Shown: positions 29,247 to 38,900 of the stretch, piece after piece
Layout: every line of letters begins with the position of its first letter
Numbering within the stretch: the first letter of the stretch is position 1
NCBI RefSeq assembly: GCF_003033925.1
Contig: NZ_CP028365.1
Location: 1,612,001 to 1,676,000 of the forward strand
Source of the DNA: Tannerella serpentiformis
GTDB taxonomy: Bacteria; Bacteroidota; Bacteroidia; Bacteroidales; Tannerellaceae
DNA: 64,000 nt
Reading direction: 5' to 3'
Notes under the pieces: model-generated
Databases searched by the model: none
Told to the model about the DNA's origin: nothing
The model's input: the letters and a program-made list of their open reading frames with translations, nothing else
Translations under genes and position numbers: made by a program

Positions 29247-29627
29247 ATGGCGATAAGAATAGTAGGTGTGGACTTACCACAAGACAAGAGAGGGGAAATC
29301 GCATTGACCTATATTTTCGGTATCGGTCGGAGTGCGTCCAACTCGATTTTAGCGAAAGCTGGCGTTGATAAGAATATCAAGGTCAAGGACTGGACCGATG
29401 ATCAGGCGGCGAAGATCCGCGAGGTGATCGGTGAAGGATATAAGGTCGAAGGTGACCTGCGCTCAGAGGTGCAGTTAAATATCAAGCGTCTGATGGATAT
29501 CGGTTGCTATCGCGGAGTACGTCACCGCATCGGCCTTCCGGTCAGAGGCCAGAGCACGAAAAACAATGCTCGCACGCGCAAGGGCAAGAAGAAGACGGTT
29601 GCAAACAAGAAGAAAGCCACAAAATAA
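29247..29627 (+). CDS. rpsM: 30S ribosomal protein S13
   Basis: The product has 126 residues. Signatures: [20 protein letters not shown], the helix-two-turn-helix region and [20 protein letters not shown]. The basic tail ([13 protein letters not shown]) contacts tRNA. From here onward codons become visibly GC-richer than in the S10/spc part. Confidence 0.97.
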   Translation: MAIRIVGVDLPQDKRGEIALTYIFGIGRSASNSILAKAGVDKNIKVKDWTDDQAAKIREVIGEGYKVEGDLRSEVQLNIKRLMDIGCYRGVRHRIGLPVRGQSTKNNARTRKGKKKTVANKKKATK

Positions 29628-29639
29628 TCAGCAGTAGAA

Positions 29640-30029
29640 ATGGCAAAGAAAGTAGTCGCAGCAAAGAAGCGGAAAGTCAAAGTGGAAGCCGTTGGGGAAG
29701 CCCATATCCACTCATCGTTCAACAATATCATCGTGTCGCTGACCAACAGTGATGGTCAGGTTATCAGCTGGTCGTCAGCCGGTAAAATGGGCTTCCGCAG
29801 CTCCAAAAAGAACACACCGTATGCCGCACAGATGGCGGCGCAAGATTGTGCAAAGGTGGCCTATGACTTGGGCCTACGTAAGGTGAAAGTGTATATCAAA
29901 GGTCCGGGTAATGGCCGTGAGTCAGCTATTCGTACGATCCACGGTGCAGGCATCGAAGTAGCGGAGATTATCGACGTGACTCCGCTGCCACATAATGGTT
30001 GCCGTCCGCCTAAAAGAAGGAAAGTATAA
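29640..30029 (+). CDS. rpsK: 30S ribosomal protein S11
   Basis: The product has 129 residues with [35 protein letters not shown] and the C-terminal [16 protein letters not shown]. It lines the mRNA exit. A 170-bp gap follows before rpsD; it is non-coding and may carry an S4-responsive leader, which I could not verify. Confidence 0.97.
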   Translation: MAKKVVAAKKRKVKVEAVGEAHIHSSFNNIIVSLTNSDGQVISWSSAGKMGFRSSKKNTPYAAQMAAQDCAKVAYDLGLRKVKVYIKGPGNGRESAIRTIHGAGIEVAEIIDVTPLPHNGCRPPKRRKV

Positions 30030-30199
30030 CAGACAGAGAGATCAGAATGGCAGCACACGGACGTGTGAGAATCTGCTTTCGGAAAGGGGGCGTGATAGAT
30101 TGCACTATTCACAACCCTCTCTGCAATCGCGGCTGAACAGTTCCCCCCCTCCGGAATCGCCTCACCACGGCGCTGCTAATTCAATAAACAAAGAAGAAA

Positions 30200-30805
30200 A
30201 TGGCAAGATATACAGGACCCAAAACAAAGATCGCTCGCAAATTTGGCGAGCCTATATTCGGCGCTGACAAGACCCTGTCGAAGAAGAATTATCCTCCCGG
30301 ACAGCACGGTAACAACCGCAGACGCAAGACCTCAGAATACGGCATTCAGCTGCGCGAGAAGCAGAAAGCAAAATACACCTACGGCGTGCTCGAGCGCCAG
30401 TTCCGCAACCTCTTTGAGAAGGCGGCGCGCTCACGTGGTATCACCGGTGAGGTGTTACTGCAACTGCTGGAGTGCCGTTTGGACAACATCGTGTTCCGCC
30501 TCGGACTGGCCAAGACGCGTGCCGCTGCCCGTCAGTTGGTGCTGCATCGCCACGTTGTCGTAGACGGTAAGGTGGTCAACATTCCCTCCTACAGCGTAAA
30601 ACCGGGTCAGATCGTTAGCGTACGCGAGAAATCGAAGTCGCTCGAGGTGATCGGCGACGCACTCTCGGGATACAATCACGGCAAATATTTGTGGATCGAG
30701 TGGGATCAAAGCGTGATGGGCGGCAAGCTGCTTCATTTACCTGCCCGCGAGGATATCCCCGAAAACATCAAGGAACAGTCGATCGTCGAGTTGTACTCTA
30801 AATAA
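30200..30805 (+). CDS. rpsD: 30S ribosomal protein S4
   Basis: The product has 201 residues. It begins [20 protein letters not shown] and has the S4 RNA-binding domain ([39 protein letters not shown]). It nucleates the 30S body. No zinc-binding cysteine cluster is present at the N-terminus. Confidence 0.97.
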   Translation: MARYTGPKTKIARKFGEPIFGADKTLSKKNYPPGQHGNNRRRKTSEYGIQLREKQKAKYTYGVLERQFRNLFEKAARSRGITGEVLLQLLECRLDNIVFRLGLAKTRAAARQLVLHRHVVVDGKVVNIPSYSVKPGQIVSVREKSKSLEVIGDALSGYNHGKYLWIEWDQSVMGGKLLHLPAREDIPENIKEQSIVELYSK

Positions 30806-30812
30806 TGATCTC

Positions 30813-31976
30813 ATGGCGATATTAGCATTTCAAAAACCGGATAAAGTATTGATGCTGGAGGCGAGCAGCACCTTCGGGAAGTTTGAGTTTCGTCCTTTGG
30901 AGCCGGGCTACGGTATCACGATCGGTAATGCGTTACGCCGTATTCTTTTATCCTCACTGGAGGGCTATGCCTTCTCGTCGGTGAAGATCGAAGGAGTGGA
31001 TCATGAGTTTGCTACGATTCCGGGGGTGATGGAAGACATGACGAACATCATCCTTAACCTCAAGCAGGTCCGCTTCAAATGCCTCGGAGCTCCTCTTAGC
31101 GAAGAGGATGACGAGGAGGAAGAAGCGGAAACCGAAGAGGTAGAAGCTGAAAAGGCACCGGAAGAAAAAGAAGAAAAGAAGACAGAAGGCGACGACGAAG
31201 GAGAAGAGGCCGAAGAAGCTGGAGAAGACGAAGTCGTCGAAGAGGAAGACGAGCCGGAAGCCCTGCCGAAAGTTTGGATCAACGTATCCGATACGGACGT
31301 GCTGAAGGCCGGTGCACTGCAACCGGCAGGCTTTGAGGTGCTCAATCCCGAAATGGAGATCTGTCACCTTGCCCCGGGCACTTCTTTCCAGATGGAACTC
31401 ACGCTCAGCAAAGGCCGTGGCTATGTGCCGGCCGATGAGAATAGAGATCCATCCAATTCGGATGTGCAAGTGATCGCCATCGACTCGATTTTCACCCCGA
31501 TTCGCAACGTAAAGTACACGGTCGAGAATTTCCGTGTCGAGCAGAAGACGGACTATGAAAAGCTCGTCCTCGAGATCGAAACGGACGGCTCCATCCATCC
31601 TAAGGACGCCTTGCGAGAGGCCGCCAAGATTTTGATCCATCACTTCATGCTCTTCTCTGACGACCGCATCGCGGTGGAGACACCCGAGCAGCCGGGAGTC
31701 GGTGGAACGGACGAAGAGTTCGACGAAGAGCTGGCCCGCATGCGTCAGCTGCTCAAGACGAAGCTGACCGACATGAACCTCTCTGTGCGGGCGCTCAACT
31801 GCCTGAAGTCGGCCAACGTAGAGACGGTCGGCGAGCTGGTGCAGTACAACAAGAGCGACCTCCTGAAGTTCCGCAACTTCGGAAAGAAGTCGCTCACCGA
31901 GCTTGACGAACTGTTGGATAGCCTCGAGCTGTCGTTCGGGATGGACATTACAAAGTATAAATTAGATAAGGACTAA
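30813..31976 (+). CDS. rpoA: RNA polymerase alpha subunit with an acidic insertion in the N-terminal domain
   Basis: The product has 387 residues against about 330 in related Bacteroidetes. The dimerisation domain ([20 protein letters not shown]), the continuation ([24 protein letters not shown]) and the C-terminal helix-hairpin-helix ([20 protein letters not shown]) are all normal. Between RFKCLGAPL and LPKVWINV (about residues 96-150) is an extra run of roughly 55 residues, of which I count 34 Glu or Asp, four Lys and no aromatics. It falls in subdomain 2 of the alpha N-terminal domain, after the beta strand near residue 90. Frame and flanking motifs are intact, so it is not a frameshift. 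Function of the insert is unknown. Confidence 0.97.
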   Translation: MAILAFQKPDKVLMLEASSTFGKFEFRPLEPGYGITIGNALRRILLSSLEGYAFSSVKIEGVDHEFATIPGVMEDMTNIILNLKQVRFKCLGAPLSEEDDEEEEAETEEVEAEKAPEEKEEKKTEGDDEGEEAEEAGEDEVVEEEDEPEALPKVWINVSDTDVLKAGALQPAGFEVLNPEMEICHLAPGTSFQMELTLSKGRGYVPADENRDPSNSDVQVIAIDSIFTPIRNVKYTVENFRVEQKTDYEKLVLEIETDGSIHPKDALREAAKILIHHFMLFSDDRIAVETPEQPGVGGTDEEFDEELARMRQLLKTKLTDMNLSVRALNCLKSANVETVGELVQYNKSDLLKFRNFGKKSLTELDELLDSLELSFGMDITKYKLDKD

Positions 31977-31981
31977 ACACG

Positions 31982-32458
31982 ATGAGACATAACAAGAAAG
32001 TAAATCATTTGGGGCGTACCAAGGCGCATCGCGAGGCGATGCTGGCGAACATGGCCTCGTCGCTGATCAAGCACAAGCGCATCTTCACGACCACAGCCAA
32101 GGCCAAGTCGCTGAGGAAATACATCGAGCCGCTGATCACCAAGTCGAAGGACACGTCGGTGCATTCGCAGCGTATCGTCTTTTCTTCGTTGCAGGACAAG
32201 TATGCCGTGAAGGAGCTCTTCACCGAAATCTCGTCCAAGGTCATGGATCGGCCGGGAGGATACACCCGCATCATCAAGACCGGGCTGCGCGAAGGCGATA
32301 ATGCCGCCATGTGCTTCATCGAGCTGGTGGACTATAACGAGAACATGCTCAAGACCGCCAAGACGCGTAAGCAGTCGACAAGGACACGTCGCTCGCGCAA
32401 GAAGTCGGCCGTTGATGCCACCGTCGAGGCCGAGACCACCGAGGGCGCAGCCGAGTAA
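31982..32458 (+). CDS. rplQ: 50S ribosomal protein L17
   Basis: The product has 158 residues. It begins [20 protein letters not shown] and contains [20 protein letters not shown]. The C-terminal third is an extension: a basic stretch ([15 protein letters not shown]) then an acidic end. Last gene of the supercluster, five bp after rpoA. Confidence 0.97.
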   Translation: MRHNKKVNHLGRTKAHREAMLANMASSLIKHKRIFTTTAKAKSLRKYIEPLITKSKDTSVHSQRIVFSSLQDKYAVKELFTEISSKVMDRPGGYTRIIKTGLREGDNAAMCFIELVDYNENMLKTAKTRKQSTRTRRSRKKSAVDATVEAETTEGAAE

Positions 32459-32533
32459 CTCCCCCCCTCGATGAATGATAATAGCTAATAGACCATCTGC
32501 CCGCCTTCATCGTTAGAGACGGACAGAAGCAAT

Positions 32534-32580
32534 AAGGCCGGGGCCAACATTCCTGAAACAATGGAGTGGGCTCCGGCCTT
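32534..32580 (+). terminator. Terminator-like hairpin after rplQ
   Basis: AAGGCCGG...GGAATG-side and GGAG...CCGGCCTT arms form a GC-rich stem around a short loop about 75 bp after the rplQ stop. The T-run is weak (TTCGTTATG). It should end the ribosomal operon and may also serve the convergent toxin gene. Confidence 0.7.
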
Positions 32581-32603
32581 CGTTATGTCCGGGGGGGGAG
32601 AGA

Positions 32604-32942
32604 CTATAGCCCGCTTTCCCTCTTTAATGCGTTCAGCTCTTTGATCGAAATGCTTGCGCGGTCAGATTTGTCATAGATATAGAGCAAACCGACCTCAGCC
32701 TCGTCGGTAGAGAATAGGATGGTAAGTGTGATGACACGTGCGCCACCACGCTTACCCGAGGATTTCGACTTAATAGCAAGTCGCACCTTCCGAAATCCAT
32801 TGCCAAGATCAGCACCCAGCATTGGGTTGGCTTTCAATTCAGCGATCAGTCGAATGAGGTCATGTCTCAATGATTTGTAGCGTTTGAGAAGTCGTTTTGA
32901 TGCTCGTTCGAAAGGCTGAAGGATGATAACCTTACAATTCAC
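32604..32942 (-). CDS. RelE/ParE-superfamily toxin-like protein
   Basis: The product has 112 residues. It has a basic N-terminal helix (FERASKRLLKRYKSLRHDL), a central ANPMLGADLGNGFRKVRL segment, basic GKRGGARVI and a final beta strand GLLYIYDKSD. This fits RelE/ParE-type toxins of Bacteroidetes. The start overlaps the 3' end of the upstream small gene by 11 bp, the classic antitoxin-toxin arrangement. Whether it is a ribosome-dependent RNase or a gyrase poison cannot be told. Confidence 0.72.
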   Translation of the reverse strand: MNCKVIILQPFERASKRLLKRYKSLRHDLIRLIAELKANPMLGADLGNGFRKVRLAIKSKSSGKRGGARVITLTILFSTDEAEVGLLYIYDKSDRASISIKELNALKRESGL

Positions 32943-33180
32943 TAAGAAACTCCTCCACCGGACGACCTTTGACTTTTCCCTCCCGTGCCGCTTTAGCTAC
33001 GAGGAATGCCTCTTTCAATTCAGCCATGATCTCCTCTTTGGTCATCGGCCTGTAATCGTCGTCCTCAGGCGCATGTGCGGTGATAAAATCCTTTATCTGC
33101 GTAAGGATGTTCGCATCCTCAATGTTGAGCACACGACGGATGATGTCGTTCTGCTCCGTCTGTAAATTAACTGTTGCCAT
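32932..33180 (-). CDS. Putative antitoxin of the RelE/ParE-like module
   Basis: This 82-residue acidic protein begins MATVNLQTEQNDIIRRVLNI and has a central acidic segment (APEDDDYRPMTKEEIMAELK) and a short basic stretch (AAREGKVKGRPVEEF). It resembles small antitoxins that precede RelE/ParE toxins in Bacteroides, but no defined DNA-binding fold is obvious to me. First gene of the pair. Confidence 0.6.
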   Translation of the reverse strand: MATVNLQTEQNDIIRRVLNIEDANILTQIKDFITAHAPEDDDYRPMTKEEIMAELKEAFLVAKAAREGKVKGRPVEEFLSEL

Positions 33181-33293
33181 AATGATTCGATGTGATGATT
33201 AGTAGCCGCAAAGATCCGTGAATGGGGGCGATGTCAGTCCATTCCTTGGGCGGTATTTTTCTGCTTTTGTGTCCTGCCTCTCCTGCCGGTAGG

Positions 33294-33388
33294 GTAGGGG
33301 CGTATTGCATACGCCCCACATGTACCCGGTCTCCTGATCATACGCCCTTTGCGAGGTGTTCTATGGGGCGTATGCAATACGCCCCTAC
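33294..33388. repeat. Perfect 25-bp inverted repeat of self-palindromic arms between two TA modules
   Basis: GTAGGGGCGTATTGCATACG...(33294-33318) and its exact reverse complement (33364-33388) flank 45 bp. Each arm is itself a near palindrome (GGGGCGTAT-TGC-ATACGCCCC), and a partial third copy (CATACGCCC) lies in the loop. It could be a REP-like element, a bidirectional terminator for the flanking TA genes, or a regulator site. Confidence 0.85.
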
Positions 33389-33401
33389 CTCCACCCCCGT
33401 G

Positions 33402-33803
33402 TCAGCGTGCGTCGGCTAACTGCTTGGCTATGGTGTGCAGACCGGCCACAATGCGCTCGCGTTGTCGGGCTCTGGGGGTACGATTGCCATTGATGTAGTG
33501 CGAAAGTTGTCGGGCGTTGATCCCTGTGGCGCGACTCATAGCGCTCAGTGTGACCACGTCGCCGTAGTACTTGAGCAGGGCGCCAGCGGTGAGCTCGAAA
33601 CCGAGCGTAAACTCCCGGGCGGTAATCCATCCGGGCAGTTCACCCTCGTCCACCCCTTCGAGATGAAAGTCCAAGGCCGAGGCATAAGCCTCTTTGACCT
33701 CGTTCAATGTCTTGCCGGTAGCCACACAGCCCGCCACCTCCGGAGCCGATGCGCCGAAGTTGTCGCCCGTCCATTCCACAATTACGGTCAGTTTCTTATT
33801 CAT
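33402..33803 (-). CDS. hicB: HicB-family antitoxin with C-terminal HTH
   Basis: The product has 133 residues. The N-terminal HicB fold (KLTVIVEWTGDNFGASAPEV...CVATGKTLNEVKEAYASAL) is followed by a helix-turn-helix (LSAMSRATGINARQLSHYIN) with an RNA-recognition-free operator-binding look. It should neutralise HicA and autorepress the operon. Lies directly downstream of hicA (46-bp gap). Confidence 0.87.
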   Translation of the reverse strand: MNKKLTVIVEWTGDNFGASAPEVAGCVATGKTLNEVKEAYASALDFHLEGVDEGELPGWITAREFTLGFELTAGALLKYYGDVVTLSAMSRATGINARQLSHYINGNRTPRARQRERIVAGLHTIAKQLADAR

Positions 33804-33849
33804 ATCTCATTGTTCTCCTTTCTTTATGTCGAGGCATTCTCAGCGCTAA

Positions 33850-34044
33850 TCAACGCCATCCCGCCTGTTTGCTGATGCTGTTTATCATGAATTGGCTCTG
33901 CGTTTCGCTCATCTTTCCGTTTATCGTCACGGTGCCCCTTTTCGTCGGATGCTTGAACTGTCGGTGCGACCCTCGTTGCCTAGCCAGATACCATCCATCA
34001 GCCTTCAGCCGAGAGATGATTTCGGACGTTTTCATTCTATCCAT
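33850..34044 (-). CDS. hicA: HicA-family mRNA interferase toxin
   Basis: The product is 64 residues, or 61 if the internal MKTSEIISRL is used. It has the dsRBD-like HicA fold with the catalytic His in RQRGSHRQFKHP and the TVTINGK strand. HicA cleaves mRNA independently of the ribosome. The toxin gene precedes the antitoxin, as usual for hicAB. Confidence 0.87.
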   Translation of the reverse strand: MDRMKTSEIISRLKADGWYLARQRGSHRQFKHPTKRGTVTINGKMSETQSQFMINSISKQAGWR

Positions 34045-34231
34045 TGCCGCTTATTCCCTTCGTGCATTGTCCTCTTTTCAGAGGCAAAGATAGCTCGTCG
34101 CGCCTCCGTCGCCATATATATAAATGTGTCCCCGCCCTCCCGAATGATCATTAAAAGCGGGCGGTTGGTCATTCATCGGACAGGCAGCGCCCCCAAGTAA
34201 ACAGGAAAGTTTTCATTCCACGCGAGGTTTT

Positions 34232-34239
34232 TACCTTTG
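34232..34239 (+). promoter_or_regulatory. Bacteroidetes -7 box (TACCTTTG), likely promoter for the DUF6261 gene
   Basis: TACCTTTG with a T-run (GTTTTC) about 19-22 bp upstream fits the Bacteroidetes promoter. Transcription from here would carry array D in a leader of about 640 nt ahead of the gene at 34880. Confidence 0.55.
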
Positions 34240-34500
34240 CGCCCATCAGGTTCTGATCAACAGGGGGATCCTCAAATGTACATCGCCACTACACATCGCC
34301 ACACGCACGCCAACCATCGTTGTTACAACGATCTGCACGCGCCGAGCACAGCCCGACGTCACTGCCTCGTTGCGCCTTGTGTGGCCCCGCATCGCCCCCT
34401 CCGATCTGTTAAAAGAGACACTTCATGTGGTCTTATCGCCTCGCCCCTCGCTGGGACAGATTTCGCCATGCATCCTCACGGCTCGCTTTTCGAAAGTGTT

Positions 34501-34810
34501 TGCAGCGTTCCTGCAAAGTCCAAAAAGTTTTTTGTGGCGTTTGCAGCGTTCCTGCAAAGGCCAAAAAGTTTTTCGAGGCGTTTGCAGCATTCCTGCAAAG
34601 GCCAAAAAGTTTTTCGGGGCGTTTGCAGCATTCCTGCAAAGGCCAAAAAGTTTTTCGAGGCGTTTGCAGCATTCCTGCAAAGGCCAAAAAGTTTCTCGAG
34701 GCGTTTGCAGCATTCCTGCAAAGGCCAAAAAGTTTTTCGAGGTGCTTGCAGCATTCCTGCAAAGGCCAAAAAGTTTTTCGAGGTGCTTGCAGCGTTTCTG
34801 CAAGCACCCA
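34501..34810. repeat. Array D: eight 41-bp palindromic repeats in the leader of the DUF6261 gene
   Basis: Units start at 34501, 34542, 34583, 34624, 34665, 34706, 34747 and 34788, an exact 41-bp period. Each has TTGCAG-CATTC-CTGCAA and then AAAAAGTTTTT, so both halves can form small hairpins. The last unit is diverged. The surrounding 34045-34500 and 34811-34879 hold no supported gene; frames that run through the repeats cycle with the period and look non-coding. Confidence 0.93.
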
Positions 34811-34879
34811 AGTATTTGCTTTTATCCCAGCGAATGACATGACTCAATTAGCTATATCCACCTTTTAATCAGTATTTAT

Positions 34880-35818
34880 ATGCCCGAATCAGAGCAAAAA
34901 GTGCCCGTAGGCACACCCACAGCTAAAGAAATAGCCGGAATCGATTTAATCCGTATGAATAACGGTGCGCATTTCGGCTTTATCCAAACCGTCTGCGAAC
35001 GCATCGAGAAGGAGACAACCATCACGGCCAACCCTATCGCCAAGGCAGCCGCCGACGGTCTCAAAGCCGCCCTCAAGGAAGAAGACGCCTGGCTGGCCGT
35101 CTCCCGCAAGAGCGACCTGACGGAGGAGATCATGGCCGCCGACAGCGAGCGCGATGCCCTCTACATGGGCTATCGCTCGGCCGTCAAAGGCTTCACCCGA
35201 TCCTCCACGCCGGAGAAGGCCAAAGCCGCCACGACGCTCTGGAACAACCTCACCGCTCACCGCATCAACTCCAACATGCAGCTCGAGCGCGAGACCTTCC
35301 TCATCGTCAACCTCACCGACGACTGCGAAAAGAAGTACGCCACCGAGGTGCAGAAGCTTGGCCTGAAGCCCTACGTCGAGTCGCTCAAGGCCGCCAACGA
35401 GAAAGTCAAGCAGCTCCTTGACGACCGCAACAACAGCCGCGTCAGCCAGACCGCCGGCGCCCTCCGCACGGCTCGCCGCGCCTCCGATGCCGCCTACCTC
35501 TGGCTCGCCCGCGTGGTCAACTCCCTCGTCGTGCTCGACAACGGCACCGCCAAGTGTGACGCCTTCATCGACTACATGAACGTCGTCATCAAGCGCTACA
35601 AAGAGCAAGTCCTCACCTCCAAAAAGCATACGGACGACACGCCCGACAAGCCTAAGGAGCCCAAGAAACCCGCCGATCCGAAGGAACCGAAAGATCCCAA
35701 GAAGCCGGCCGATCCGAAGGATCCGAAAAAGCCCGACGCTCCCAAACAACCGGACGAGAAGCCAAAGCCCGGTGGCGGCGACAGTGGCAACCCCGACATC
35801 ACGCTTCCGGAGGAATGA
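34880..35818 (+). CDS. DUF6261-family protein with Lys-Pro-rich tail
   Basis: The product has 312 residues. No signal peptide is seen. The N-terminal part (IAGIDLIRMNNGAHFGFIQT) matches the start of DUF6261 proteins found across Bacteroidetes; the body is alpha-helical. From about residue 250 the sequence turns into repeats of PKEPK/KKPADPK, then a glycine-rich end. Function is unknown. It lies after array D and before the giant surface protein with a hairpin between. Confidence 0.75.
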   Translation: MPESEQKVPVGTPTAKEIAGIDLIRMNNGAHFGFIQTVCERIEKETTITANPIAKAAADGLKAALKEEDAWLAVSRKSDLTEEIMAADSERDALYMGYRSAVKGFTRSSTPEKAKAATTLWNNLTAHRINSNMQLERETFLIVNLTDDCEKKYATEVQKLGLKPYVESLKAANEKVKQLLDDRNNSRVSQTAGALRTARRASDAAYLWLARVVNSLVVLDNGTAKCDAFIDYMNVVIKRYKEQVLTSKKHTDDTPDKPKEPKKPADPKEPKDPKKPADPKDPKKPDAPKQPDEKPKPGGGDSGNPDITLPEE

Positions 35819-35853
35819 TCTGGCCGAAGAGAATTAGCATAGAATAAATCATC

Positions 35854-35877
35854 GTGCCCCCCCTCATCGGGGGGCAC
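35854..35877 (+). terminator. Hairpin after the DUF6261 gene
   Basis: GTGCCCCCC and GGGGGGCAC form a perfect 9-bp GC stem with a six-base loop, followed by AAATACTC. It lacks a T-run but is compact and 36 bp past the stop. Confidence 0.6.
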
Positions 35878-35907
35878 AAATACTCATCTTATTAAATACA
35901 TATCGAT

Positions 35908-38900
35908 ATGAAAAAGAAACGACTTCGATTAGTAACGACCATCGCCCTGCTGGCAGCCCTTGCAGGCGGCAGCGGCGGCGTAGCGTGGGGGCAAGCCTAC
36001 AAGAATAGGTATGTCACCAGCAACGGCCGGGTGGAGCTAAGGCGAGCCAGTCAGCCAGGTACCATTAAGCAGATTGATAATGCTGGTGATGCGAATAATG
36101 AATTTGGCGCCGGAGAATCTGTGACGATTAAACGCAATGGGTCGAATGAAATAATCGCTTGGCCTGCGACGAACAACGTTGTTTTGGCTTCTCCCATTAC
36201 GGACATTCAATTGGGTAGCGATAAGAGTAAGAACATCGTGGTTCATTCGTATGGTGGAAATGGTTATGGTATCGGTTGGGTGTCTGTGGCACGAACCATT
36301 ACAAATGGTTGTGGTACAAATCATAATGCCGGAGATGCGGCACCCATAGACCGCTCTCGCTTGGTGGCCGCAAATAATGGTCCCAGAGGTTTTGAAAAAT
36401 TCGAGCCTGGATATTTCCAAGCATGGCAAACTTCCGGTGTCGGTGGTAGTAATTATAGTGGGAATTATACTGGAACTATAGAGAACCGGAATGCTCCGGG
36501 TGCTGCATTTGGAGGGACCCTTGGAAGTCCAATCATCTATTCGTTCAACTACTTCAATATGTATAGTTTCACGATAAAGGATGCCAATGGCAACTGCCAA
36601 AACCCGTGGAATGCATTGACAGGAAGAGCACCTTATTTTGGATGGGATGGGTGTTCTTTTTCCGCATCAAGCGGCAATATTGCTCCATGCGGCTATGCTC
36701 TTTTTGATATGAAGATAAACAGTGGCCCCTCAGCAAATGGTTCAGTTAATTTTGCTGTAGCTCATCATTATGGAGTATTAGCTACTTTGGATGCAAATGC
36801 CATCGGTCCGGGATCGGTGTATACAACATCCATAGAGAGGACAATAGATCATATTCCAGAACCCACTTTCCCCAACCTCAAATATCCGGTCGGTGTGGAC
36901 GATGGTGTGAACTTGTTGCAGTTCAACGGAAGCTCACTTCACGATGCTGCTGCTCTGCAAGCACAATACACTACACATCCTCCCAAAGAATCAGGAAGCG
37001 CCCTTGCGCCACTTGACAACTATAAACGCCCTACTACCGTAGCCATAGAAGGATCCGGTAATGTGGTCAGCAATATCTTCTTTGAAGGCATTGAATGGTG
37101 GTATAAGAAGAATACGGTGCGTGCACAGTATGATAACAGTATTTCTTACGGTACTCAAACATGCTGTTCCGGTACGATGAATGCTTATGGCTTCAGTGTA
37201 GCTTGGGCCGAAGAGATTAAAAAAGGGCAGAATCATTTGGATGCAGCTGTGGAGTTGTTGAAGGGTGCACGTGTTTGTGTGAACGGCAATGTGCTGGACA
37301 AAACCGGGAACATTACTAACACACCAGAGATAACAACGGGTGCGAATGCACAAACTGACGCCGTTATTGTTGTGCCATACTATAATCGTTTTACGATGCG
37401 CACAAAAGGCAACTTCCAGGCTAACATGGTGCATTTGAATATGGACTCTGTAGATACAAGGAATGTACTTTATGGACAGGCCCATTTCCCGATCGCTAAC
37501 AACGATAACATCCTGTTGAAATCAACCGCAGGCGATTTCCAGGATTTTGCGGGTCTGCCCAACATGTTTGTGTATCCGAATTATACCGTTCCGTTCCATA
37601 ACTACAACGCTGTTACGGCCTCGAAAAAGCCATACAACCGAACCGAAGGTGCGGTGTTTGGTATATATGGGGATTATTTGTTCGTGAACAAAATGGCAGA
37701 TATTCATACGGACACGACAACGACTTACAACAACCATAACATGGGTGTAATCGAAGTCGGCCCCCGTACTGCTAACAAGAGCCATTTCCATGTCTATGGC
37801 AACGGTATGCTGAAAAACTATGAGAGCTGCAATGGCCCTTCTGCCAACTTCGCTATGCAGTTCGGTGATCAAAGAGGAACGATCCACTACGGCGGTACAC
37901 CGGCGTTCAAGATCAATACTAACGACACGCTATATATTGTCAACTTCGGTAACAACGGAACGAATACTTGTGCGGCCAAACTGCAATTCCATACGACTTC
38001 AGTGGATTCAATTGCTGAGGCATTTAGTGGAACCGGAAAAGGAGCTTTGCAGATTCAGGCGCTGAACAACGTAGAGTTTAATGCCGATGGTACTACATGG
38101 AATAATACGACCAACGGTAATAACATCTATGTACTGTCTGATGCTGGTAATATCGTTTCTCAGAAGTTGACGATCAACAGTGATAATTCCGGTACGGATC
38201 CGGGGCATGGTCTGATCAACTTTATGGCAGCGGGCAAGACCGACGTCATCGGTGCATGCTTACCGGGTACTCGCAATAAGGACAACGGAAATATCTACCT
38301 CAACGATGAATTCAAGATTGAGCGTGCGCAGACGGCTTCTACGCAGACGAACTTTATCGCTCGGAATAATATCCGTACGGCGAAGTTCACCTCGACGCAC
38401 CTCAACGAGGATACGACGAACATCATTTCTCGCGACGGCGACATCTATCTCGGATACAGCGCAGGATCGAGCGTATATAATTCATCAGACGCTTATGGCG
38501 CTTCTTCCACCACCGGAGACGCGAATGATTTCAAGTACGACGCCAATGCTTCGACAAAGGATGGCCAGCTGAACATCATGGCCGGTTGGGATGACTCTAA
38601 ACCGGTTATGACTGGTACGGAAGGCATGGAAGGTGGTAATGTTTACTTCACGCGCATCATCACAGACTTAAAAGATGCCCAGAAGCATAACACGACGATC
38701 GCCATCCCCTATTCGAGCGAATATATCTGCGATGTGAGAGAAGACTTGTACAAGCGTTCCGGCGAATCAATGGTGAAGTATGAGCACTCAGGTATCATCG
38801 GTGGCCTCGGTCGTTGTGGTGAAGAAACTACAGCCGGCTGGGCTAAATACGCTGGCGCACTGGATAACCCGGGAACCCTTGCTGCACTCAATAGCATGGC

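Noticed and set aside
30030-30199. Small coding frame in the rpsK-rpsD gap
   Set aside because: No family match, and it overlaps the rpsD start in another frame. More likely a leader.
34237-34842. Several overlapping frames of 120-200 codons across array D
   Set aside because: Their sequence cycles with a 41-codon period forced by the 41-bp repeat, and they occur on both strands at once.
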